From Ficedula albicollis (lineage: Eukaryota; Chordata; Aves; Passeriformes; Muscicapidae), in contig NC_021681.1 of the NCBI RefSeq assembly GCF_000247815.1, forward strand, positions 15,452,201 through 15,516,200: a stretch of 64,000 nt of DNA. Reading direction: 5' to 3'. Shown here in pieces: positions 59,801-64,000 of this stretch. Each line of letters starts with the position of its first letter. Within the stretch, counting starts at the first letter, position 1. The notes below the pieces were generated by a model. That model had not been told where the DNA came from. It searched no databases and saw only the letters and a list, made by a program, of their open reading frames with translations. The position numbers and the translations under genes were made by a program.

Positions 59801-61880
59801 GCTCCCTCCCTAGAGGCCGTGCCAAGCAGTAAAGCTGCTGATTAGGGGTTCTCCCCACCCCCGTGCAGGCAGAGGGATGGCTGGTAGCTGTCCCTGCCTG
59901 GAGGACTGCTGAGCTGCCACCCCATCTCGTGGTCAGACATGAACTGGTGTCTCCATACAGATGTAGTGCCTGATGCAGGTCTCTTGTTCCAGAGTGGGTC
60001 ACAGTGGTGGACATCAGACCCTGAGAGGGACGTGGCTCAGGCATGAGCCCTCACCTGTGTTTGGGGCCATTGAGGAAGCTGGGCAGCCACTCTGTGGTTG
60101 GACAGAGGTCTGGGCACCGTGCTGGGGTCTCTGGAGAAGCTGGAGGGTAGATTGTGTCTACTTAAGTGCTTGAGGGTTGATTTGGTTGGCACCTTTGCTC
60201 CTGAAGTCCTGCAGGACTCTTGTGGACTCTTCCAAGAGAAGAAAGAAAGAAAGAAAGAAAGAAGTGTTTCACAGCATGCCAGGCTTACCCTGGACCCCCC
60301 TGGAGTTTTGCCATGGCCCCATTTTGCTCTAGCTGGTCACCTGTAGGCTTTGCAGAGACCATTATGCCATTATGCCCTTTCTGCACGATGTCTACACAGC
60401 AGGAGCAAGCTCCCCACCTCCCCATTTCCCTCACACGTTCTGCCAGCCATGCCCAGAGCTGTACACGTCCCCCAGAGCAGCTCGCCGTGTCCTGGGCGGT
60501 GCACAGGGGTGCCCAGGGGGTTCCCAAGCCCTGGAGCGCGGTGAGCCCAGGCACAGGCCGTGTGTGCAGCCTGCCAGCCCAGCTGTGCTGTCTCCTGCAG
60601 GCCTCCATCAAGCCCAAGTGCGGGAGGATGATCAGCTTCTCGTCGGGCGGCGAGAACCCCCACGGGGTGAAGGCTGTCACCAAGGGCCAGCGCTGCGCCG
60701 TGGCGCTCTGGTTCACCCTGGACCCTCTCTACAGAGAGCTGGTGAGTCCCTCCATCCTGATGGCAGCGGAGCTGGGGCAGGCCCAGCATCCCACAGGAAC
60801 CAGGACCAGCTTGTTTTCCCAGTCCCAGTACATCTGTTTTCCTCCCATGACACCCCCAGCAGCACTCCCATGACACGAGCTGGTGGTCCCGGGACAGGTT
60901 TTTCCTGCCAGTGCTGGTCCTGGGCACCCGTGGGGCTCTGTGCCGGGCTGGGGTGCTGAGTGGGACGTGGAAGGGCTCTGTGCAGGGCTGGGCTGGCCAT
61001 TTCTGACACCTAGTGGCAGCAGCCTGGTGGATGGGGAGCTCCTCCGGGGCCGTGCAGCTCAGAGTGCTGAGCTGAGTCCTGCTGCTAAGGCCTCTCAAAG
61101 GCGGTTCAGCAACTTGAAGTCCATGGCTCTGGGCACCCAAGATGCCTTGGAAGATCTGGGCTGTGATGCCTTTCACCAGGCACCCTCCACATTCTGTTTT
61201 AAAAAGCTGCTGTACCAGCCCCTGCCTCCCTTTGGTAGCAAATCTGATCTGTAAAAATAAAAGATACAAGACCAAGTAAATTAACTGCAGAGAGAATGCA
61301 AAACCCTCATTCCTTTGCCTTGTGGTGGAGATGGGCTGCAAGGTTTGGGGAAAAGCTTATTTTCAGACATGTACTTCAATGTCTGTCAGTTTTTTTGCAC
61401 TAGTAGAAGTTCCTCCAGGCTTGGTGCCTGTATGGTAGGAGATCAGCCCTGAGCTGGAAATCAACAACAAGCAGAGGGGACAGGGGGAGAGTGTGCTGTG
61501 GCTGCCAGTGGAGTGTTAAAAGGGATTACAGAACATCAACTCTGCCCCAACCACTGCAGCCCTGCAGGGAGGAGGGAATCGGGTATTGAGGTGGAAAGGG
61601 ATTGGATTAATTTTGCCCAGAAATCCCCATCTGGAGTCCCAGGCTCTCCCCCATCCTCTCACCTACACTGCTGGTTCTGGGGTAAAACTCCTGCTGAGCA
61701 TCCTCCCAGCAGCCTGAGCCTCACTGCATTAGCTGGAGCAGGCACTGAAGCTCTGCTGTCACCATTTCTTCCCTTCCCCTCCTGCAGGAGCGAATCCAGG
61801 CCGATGAAGTGATTGCAATGTTGGACCAGGAGCATCTAGGACCCAGTGAAATGAACATCAATCCAAAGGATGAGCTATGA
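44679..61880 (+). CDS. P3H2: P3H2 (prolyl 3-hydroxylase 2), exons 2-15, 5' end outside window
   Basis: Prolyl 3-hydroxylases convert proline to 3-hydroxyproline in collagen chains in the ER, using Fe(II), 2-oxoglutarate and O2; P3H2 is associated with basement-membrane (type IV) and some fibrillar collagens. Fourteen exons join in frame into 546 residues. The first ~250 residues are helical, TPR-like, with CXXXC motifs (CQIMC, CKHDC). The last ~265 form the dioxygenase domain, with HAD iron ligands (partial residues 418 and 420), distal His 490 and Arg 500. N-glycosylation sequons NGT and NST are present. The tail NINPKDEL, an ER-retrieval signal, matches my recollection of human P3H2; P3H1 has a different tail and P3H3 ends REEL, so P3H2 is preferred. 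Human P3H2 has 708 residues, so about 162, the content of exon 1, are missing upstream. All introns are GT-AG and no frame is broken. Paralogue identity is from memory of the family, not a search. Confidence 0.96.
44826..45772 (+). other. P3H2: P3H2 intron 2
   Basis: 947-base GT-AG intron. It contains the 32-bp tandem duplication at 45115 and an A/T-rich stretch around 45460-45500. Nothing else recognised. Confidence 0.9.
45115..45173. repeat. Tandem duplication, 32-bp unit x2
   Basis: tgacagatctcagctcctgt begins at 45115 and 45147; the copies are identical across about 27 bases and then drift. Confidence 0.92.
45773..45962 (+). CDS. P3H2: P3H2 exon 3
   Basis: Acceptor ctttgcag ends at 45772 and donor gtgaga starts at 45963. 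The exon is 190 nt, starts phase 0 and ends phase 1. It encodes a TPR-like helix pair (GVRHYDKEEYELAIELLERA) and the CXXXC motif CQIMC at 45878-45892, the third of the four CXXXC motifs typical of P3H proteins. Confidence 0.96.
48537..49130. other. AT-rich segment with short internal repeats
   Basis: Sharp change to A/T-rich composition. Contains a 17-bp direct repeat (ttattacaaagcacatt at 48577 and 48594) and variations on the theme gcaa/gctaaaagc between 48630 and 48710. It may be part of a retroelement continuing into the LTR-like segment, but no coding remnant is visible. Confidence 0.5.
49156..49204. repeat. Tandem duplication, 24-bp unit x2
   Basis: ctgactcactggctgcagca at 49156 and 49180, essentially identical, at the edge of the LTR-like segment. 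Confidence 0.92.
49210..49915 (-). mobile_element. Probable endogenous retrovirus LTR sequence (solo LTR or remnant)
   Basis: Read on the minus strand, the segment has the order expected of an LTR. There is a long GA-rich U3-like part, a TATA-like tctataaaaa (plus 49390-49400), then about 120 bases later a poly(A) signal AATAAA (plus 49271-49276) followed by a T/C-rich downstream part ending near ggcaaca. A second AATAAA on the plus strand (49889-49894) leaves open a composite of two elements. No retroviral coding sequence is seen. Exact ends and target-site duplication were not identified, so family and orientation are tentative. Confidence 0.5.
49984..50115 (+). CDS. P3H2: P3H2 exon 4
   Basis: Acceptor tttcctggcag ends at 49983 and donor gtaaag starts at 50116. 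The exon is 132 nt, phase 1 to phase 1. It holds the CXXXC motif CKHDC (50007-50021) and ends in the family signature HYDYLQFAYYR. It is noticeably GC-rich compared with the flanking intron. LTR-like DNA ends only about 70 bases upstream of the acceptor. Confidence 0.96.
50116..51296 (+). other. P3H2: P3H2 intron 4
   Basis: 1181-base GT-AG intron, AT-rich in the middle, with the 77-bp tandem duplication at 50307. No other feature recognised. Confidence 0.9.
50307..50455. repeat. Tandem duplication, 77-bp unit x2
   Basis: gtttcatgaaggtgtttttg at 50307 and its copy at 50384; one mismatch is visible (gaaggtg/gaagatg). Confidence 0.95.
51297..51439 (+). CDS. P3H2: P3H2 exon 5
   Basis: Acceptor ttgccccccag ends at 51296 and donor gtgaga starts at 51440. 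The exon is 143 nt, enters at phase 1 and ends phase 0. It encodes a TPR-like unit (GDYAKALECAKSYLLFHPDD) followed by an acidic stretch. Confidence 0.95.
51440..52807 (+). other. P3H2: P3H2 intron 5
   Basis: 1368-base GT-AG intron. A/T-rich patch with poly-A-like runs around 52140-52290. No repeat family or exon recognised. Confidence 0.9.
52808..52897 (+). CDS. P3H2: P3H2 exon 6
   Basis: Acceptor cttgtctctgcag ends at 52807 and donor gtaaca starts at 52898. The exon is 90 nt, 30 codons, phase 0 at both ends. It encodes a helix (RRHKLESHLLQVAAAGLGY) aligned with the P3H2 segment before the NYW motif. The donor is weaker than consensus and is followed after about 20 bases by a G-rich minisatellite. 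The reading frame would stay open through the array to a stop at 53155 if the intron were retained. Confidence 0.93.
52898..53771 (+). other. P3H2: P3H2 intron 6
   Basis: 874-base GT-AG intron, about half of which is the 30-bp minisatellite array. The remaining 3' part is unremarkable. Confidence 0.9.
52919..53350. repeat. 30-bp minisatellite, about 14 copies
   Basis: The unit is built from acagccccaggacagcac followed by ctctgggggctc. The 5' copies vary and some have lost bases; the last five to six copies (from about 53190) are essentially identical. Because 30 is divisible by 3, several frames stay open on both strands, which explains the long repetitive open frames here. The unit has marked strand asymmetry, with a G5 run per copy on the + strand. 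Confidence 0.97.
53772..53812 (+). CDS. P3H2: P3H2 exon 7 (41 nt)
   Basis: Acceptor ttttcccacag ends at 53771 and donor gtgagc starts at 53813. It is the smallest exon, 41 nt, starting phase 0 and ending phase 2. It encodes NYWNRYGARQDEH, a conserved P3H2 segment; the split codon is completed to Ser by exon 8. Confidence 0.93.
53813..54299 (+). other. P3H2: P3H2 intron 7
   Basis: 487-base GT-AG intron with no recognised feature. Confidence 0.9.
54300..54394 (+). CDS. P3H2: P3H2 exon 8
   Basis: Acceptor cttgctcctcag ends at 54299 and donor gtaagg starts at 54395. The exon is 95 nt, entered at phase 2 and left at phase 1. It encodes a Ser/Pro/Lys-rich linker (SLTKKPMPKPDRELKEG) between the TPR-like region and the dioxygenase domain. 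This is the least conserved part of the family, so confidence rests on frame continuity and splice sites. Confidence 0.92.
54395..57860 (+). other. P3H2: P3H2 intron 8
   Basis: About 3.5 kb, GT-AG. Dominated by the 796-bp tandem duplication (55562-57152). The flanks are unique non-coding sequence. Confidence 0.9.
55562..57152. repeat. 796-bp tandem duplication, nearly identical copies
   Basis: Copy 1 spans 55562-56356 and copy 2 spans 56357-57152. The only difference I found is one inserted G (ttctccaatt against ttctgccaatt, near 55600 and 56395). All open frames recur in both copies at an offset of 796. Either a very recent duplication or a false duplication in the assembly. Confidence 0.97.
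57861..57988 (+). CDS. P3H2: P3H2 exon 9
   Basis: Acceptor tctctcctcag ends at 57860 and donor gtgagt starts at 57989. The exon is 128 nt, entered at phase 1 and left at phase 0. It opens the catalytic domain with GGPLLY, carries the glycosylation sequon NGT (57914-57922) and the segment DNVISEEQCRELHRVAS. Confidence 0.96.
57989..58497 (+). other. P3H2: P3H2 intron 9
   Basis: 509-base GT-AG intron with no recognised feature. Confidence 0.92.
58498..58593 (+). CDS. P3H2: P3H2 exon 10
   Basis: Acceptor tgtcttccag ends at 58497 and donor gtacag starts at 58594. The exon is 96 nt, 32 codons, phase 0 at both ends. It encodes the highly conserved GDGYRGKTSPHTPNERFEG segment of the dioxygenase domain. 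The intron that follows is only 90 nt. Confidence 0.97.
58684..58834 (+). CDS. P3H2: P3H2 exon 11
   Basis: Acceptor ctcctcgcccag ends at 58683 and donor gtgagc starts at 58835. The exon is 151 nt, starts phase 0 and ends phase 1. It encodes EGRVPLQSARLFYDISEKAR and YFSYTHLVCRTALS, with sequon NST at 58780-58788. Confidence 0.97.
58835..59321 (+). other. P3H2: P3H2 intron 11
   Basis: 487-base GT-AG intron; a pyrimidine-rich stretch occupies about 59015-59110. No other feature. Confidence 0.92.
59322..59439 (+). CDS. P3H2: P3H2 exon 12 (first iron ligands)
   Basis: Acceptor tcctgcctag ends at 59321 and donor gtaggg starts at 59440. The exon is 118 nt, entered at phase 1 and left at phase 2. 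HPIHADNCLL contains the HxD iron-binding pair: His codon 59360-59362 and Asp codon 59366-59368. It continues into ECWKEPPAYTFRDY. Both ligands are intact, arguing for an active enzyme. Confidence 0.97.
59590..59665 (+). CDS. P3H2: P3H2 exon 13
   Basis: Acceptor cttccttccccag ends at 59589 and donor gtgagt starts at 59666. The exon is 76 nt, entered at phase 2 and left at phase 0. It encodes the beta-strand segment LLYMNADFEGGEFIFTEMDA of the double-stranded beta helix. Confidence 0.96.
59666..60600 (+). other. P3H2: P3H2 intron 13
   Basis: 935-base GT-AG intron containing a short (GAAA)n microsatellite near 60236-60262. No exon or mobile element recognised. Confidence 0.92.
60236..60262. repeat. 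(GAAA)n microsatellite
   Basis: About six tandem GAAA units in intron 13; likely length-polymorphic. Confidence 0.93.
60601..60741 (+). CDS. P3H2: P3H2 exon 14 (distal His and 2-oxoglutarate Arg)
   Basis: Acceptor gtctcctgcag ends at 60600 and donor gtgagt starts at 60742. The exon is 141 nt, 47 codons, phase 0 at both ends. It encodes FSSGGENPHGVKAVTKGQRC: the distal iron-binding His codon is 60661-60663 and the Arg expected to bind the 2-oxoglutarate carboxylate is 60691-60693, the His-X9-Arg spacing seen in this family. Confidence 0.97.
60742..61787 (+). other. P3H2: P3H2 intron 14
   Basis: 1046-base GT-AG intron. Contains an AATAAA at about 61255 (aaaaataaaag), which could serve premature intronic polyadenylation, but nothing else supports that. 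Confidence 0.88.
61788..61880 (+). CDS. P3H2: P3H2 exon 15 with KDEL stop
   Basis: Acceptor cttcccctcctgcag ends at 61787. The frame runs 30 codons to TGA at 61878-61880. It encodes RIQADEVIAMLDQEH and ends NINPKDEL; the KDEL codons are 61866-61877. KDEL is the receptor-recognised ER retrieval signal, as expected for an ER collagen-modifying enzyme. Confidence 0.96.
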   Translation, partial: ERIQADEVIAMLDQEHLGPSEMNINPKDEL

Positions 61881-62895
61881 ACTAGGCCAAAGACTTTTTC
61901 TATTAAATATTTATTTAATATTGTTAATCTTATTAGAACCCTTCTATTTTTGTACAGAGATGCTGTATAAATTAACAGGTTAATATGATTGTGGAGTTTC
62001 AGGAATGCCTCTTCTGTGTTTAGCACAGCTTTTGCTGGAACCCTCATCCCTGTGCCACCATCTCCAGGTGGGGCTGACTGCTTCCAGAATTCCCTGCTTT
62101 TTTCTAGCACTTCTCAGGACTTGTTCAGGCCCACTCCACCCCCTTGGAAAACCTATTTTCTTTATTTCTCAACCAAAAATAGCTGCTTCTCTTTAGCATC
62201 TGCTGGAGAAAAGTCTCAGGTGTCCTAATGCACCAGTCTTCCTGCTCCTGCTTCCTGCTAGGTGAAACTGGAACACAAAAACTGGAGTTATGACTGTCCC
62301 TCACCATTTGAAATATGCCTTTTAGGGGAAAAAAAACAAAGGAAAACCCAAGTCCTAGCAAAATGGAGATACCTCTGTGGCCATGCAAAGCTGGTGTTTG
62401 GGCATTAATTCAGATCAGAGCTTTGGGAAATCAGCTGCTGAGCAGGGCCACGAGCACAGGCATGGAGGGATGTGATCTGCAGCTGACTCTGGTGAAATAG
62501 GGTCTGTCACTCTTGTTCAGTCCCTTCTCCTGCTGGCCTGGGAACATGAAGGATGCTGCTTCACACTGCATTCTTTGAGCTTCCAGCCCAGTCTGCTGCT
62601 AGAACCCAAAGTTTGTAATTTCTGGGTCCCTGTTGGAAAGCAGCTTAGGCAGTTACAGTGCCATGGTGTTGGATGGTCATGGTGCAGCCCTGTACTCTGG
62701 ATGTCCTGGCTGCATCCTCCCATCCTGGCAGTGCAGAAGCAGCAGATGTTCATGGTGTGGCACTATCTATTTGCTCAGAGTAGTTCTGATCCAGCCTCAG
62801 GATGTTGCAGTGAAAGCAAGTAGTCAAGTAACTGCTGCTAAGCCAGTAAATCATTCCTCCCCAACATTAAACTTCGTCCTGTGTGAGATCATTGC
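61881..62895 (+). other. P3H2: P3H2 3' UTR (probable)
   Basis: The region after the stop has no supported coding sequence. It starts with an AU-rich patch (ATTAAA at 61902-61907 and ATTTA at 61909-61913) and continues for about 1 kb to a second ATTAAA at 62866-62871. The end is inferred from that signal and from a 3' UTR of roughly 1 kb expected for vertebrate P3H2 mRNA; it is not proven. Confidence 0.5.
62866..62871 (+). terminator. Candidate poly(A) signal ATTAAA
   Basis: ATTAAA, the commonest variant of AATAAA, followed by a GT-rich stretch (gtcctgtgtgag). No AATAAA occurs between the stop codon and this point. The upstream ATTAAA at 61902 is an alternative but would leave a 3' UTR of only about 45 bases. 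Confidence 0.4.
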
Positions 62896-62945
62896 AGCCC
62901 CTGTCTCAATCAGAACAGGCACAGAATTGCTGTCCCAGACATAAA

Positions 62946-63034
62946 GACAGCTTTTATTTTGACCCAACAGCTGCTTCTGCTACTGGAACGGACAGCTTTT
63001 AATTTGACCCAACAGCTGCTTCTGCTACTGGAAC
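62946..63034. repeat. Tandem duplication, 45-bp unit x2
   Basis: gacagcttttattttgaccc at 62946 and its copy at 62991; one visible mismatch (tattttg/taatttg). Confidence 0.95.
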
Positions 63035-63273
63035 ACGGTTCCTAAAAGGCAGGTTTTAGCAATCTTCACTGTTGAAATTCCTGCAAGGCTGCAGTCTAAT
63101 CCAGAAAACACTGCAGGGACCTTTGCAGGAATTCACATCCTTGAGCTGCTTTGCTCAGCTCCCTGCTGCATTGACTTTTTCATCAGTCCTTTTCTGCTCC
63201 CCTGTGCCAGTTTTGGCATTCCCAGGACTTAAAATCGGCAATAGAGAATTGTCTTTTCTCTTTGCTCCTGTAG

Positions 63274-63522
63274 CTTGTGCCTATTCAAACGTCCCAGGCT
63301 CAGAACCCCCCTCTTCCCATCCAGTCACTGGCTCCAAAGGCTGTAGACAAGGATTGTCCTGTAGAGACCTCCTCAAAAGCTGGTCCTGGGCAAGATAAAG
63401 GGAACTCTGTGGAAAAAGAAATGCCAGACTGTCAAGAGGGAACTATTACCACCCAGAAAATGCTGGAAGAGTCGTTTGCTGCACCTCCTCCAATGCTGCA
63501 TCTGCAGAGGAAAAGTCTCTGA
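63274..63522 (+). CDS. Candidate terminal exon, unrecognised product
   Basis: A strong acceptor (tcttttctctttgctcctgtag, ending at 63273) is followed by an open frame of 83 codons. The frame begins exactly at the splice position, because the acceptor's own TAG is the upstream stop, and ends at TGA 63520-63522. The peptide starts LVPIQTSQAQNPPLPIQ, is Pro/Gln/Ser/Lys-rich, ends MLHLQRKSL and resembles nothing I recognise. It enters at phase 0, as P3H2 exon 14 would deliver, so it could be an alternative last exon of P3H2 lacking KDEL. It could equally be the last exon of another transcript, or chance. Confidence 0.25.
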   Translation, partial: LVPIQTSQAQNPPLPIQSLAPKAVDKDCPVETSSKAGPGQDKGNSVEKEMPDCQEGTITTQKMLEESFAAPPPMLHLQRKSL

Positions 63523-64000
63523 GCATTTTCAAGCCACCAGTATTGCTTATTCCTTTGTTGTTATCTCCCTTCCTCATAGATTGTTGAAAAGATTCATCAA
63601 GTTGGCTCCCCAAAGAGCTGCCCAGGTCTCTGCCTTTAAAGAGCCTTCTCTGTTTAAGTGCCTCTTCTCTAACTACTTAACTCCATATCCCTTTTCAAAG
63701 CCAGAGGAAAAGCTGGGAGAAGAAGGGGAGGGCAGCTGCTCAGTTTGGAGAGCTGACCCCTATTTCATTGTCCCTCCATGTGCACCTCTTTGCTGCCTCC
63801 AAGGCTGGACTCTGAATGCTCCACCTTCCATGTGTGTCTGTGCTGGCATCCCCTGCACCCAGGTGCATCCTGCAGAGCTGCCCCTCGGTGCAGCCCCAGC
63901 CCTCCCAGGCTCCCACCTGCTGCTTCCCCTGCCAGGACCTGCAGGGGCTGGCACAGGCCATGGTGTGTTTGTTGCTGTGGTGGCTGGCCAGAGCTGTGTC
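63523..64000. other. Downstream of P3H2, nothing recognised
   Basis: Non-coding as far as seen. In mammals the neighbour at the 3' end of P3H2 is TP63 in convergent orientation, but no TP63 exon is visible here. Confidence 0.6.

Noticed and set aside
60742..60873. Read-through extension of exon 14 into intron 14
   Set aside because: The consensus donor gtgagt and the perfectly matching exon 15 show normal splicing; the extension peptide is not family-like.
60370..61341. 323-codon minus-strand open frame across exons 14 and intron 14
   Set aside because: Antisense shadow of the GC-rich exon 14 and its introns; no family motif, low-complexity composition.
44679..61880. Assignment to P3H1 or P3H3 rather than P3H2
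   Set aside because: The C-terminal NINPKDEL and the compact linker before GGPLLY fit P3H2 as I recall it; P3H3 ends REEL and P3H1 has a longer, different tail before KDEL.

Overview
The window is vertebrate nuclear DNA, most likely from a bird and probably a songbird. The evidence is a split gene with canonical GT-AG introns whose protein closely resembles vertebrate prolyl 3-hydroxylase 2, a 3'-terminal fragment of a CR1 LINE, and avian-type LTR sequence. The species cannot be named from the sequence. There are no bacterial-style genes. Nearly all long open frames outside the exons described here are chance frames in introns.

One gene is firmly supported: P3H2 (LEPREL1) on the + strand. 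Fourteen coding exons lie between 44679 and 61880 and encode 546 contiguous residues plus the stop, with no frameshift or premature stop. They match exons 2-15 of the 15-exon human gene. Exon 1 (signal peptide and N-terminal part, about 160 residues judging by the 708-residue human protein) lies upstream of the window, so 1-44678 is the 3' part of a very long intron 1. The enzyme is an ER-resident 2-oxoglutarate/Fe(II) dioxygenase that 3-hydroxylates proline in collagens. The iron ligands (His and Asp in exon 12, His in exon 14), the 2-oxoglutarate-binding Arg, two CXXXC motifs and a C-terminal KDEL are all visible.

Layout: 1-44678 is intron 1, with many short local tandem duplications, one CR1 fragment, an A27G35 tract at 4750-4811 and an extraordinary pure G run of 886 bases at 32555-33440. 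44679-53812 holds exons 2-7; intron 3 carries LTR-derived sequence and intron 6 a 30-bp minisatellite starting about 20 bases after the splice donor. 53813-57860 holds exon 8 and intron 8, which contains an almost perfect 796-bp tandem duplication. 57861-61880 is the compact catalytic part (exons 9-15). 61881 to about 62890 is the probable 3' UTR. A possible extra terminal exon (63274-63522) with a strong acceptor and an 83-codon open frame follows.

The most unusual features are the 886-base G run, the density of short tandem duplications (18 loci, ten with units of 60-95 bp), two arrays with a long-short-long architecture, the in-frame minisatellite beside the exon 6 donor, and a candidate alternative last exon that would remove the KDEL signal. 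I did not find a convincing new multi-gene system.
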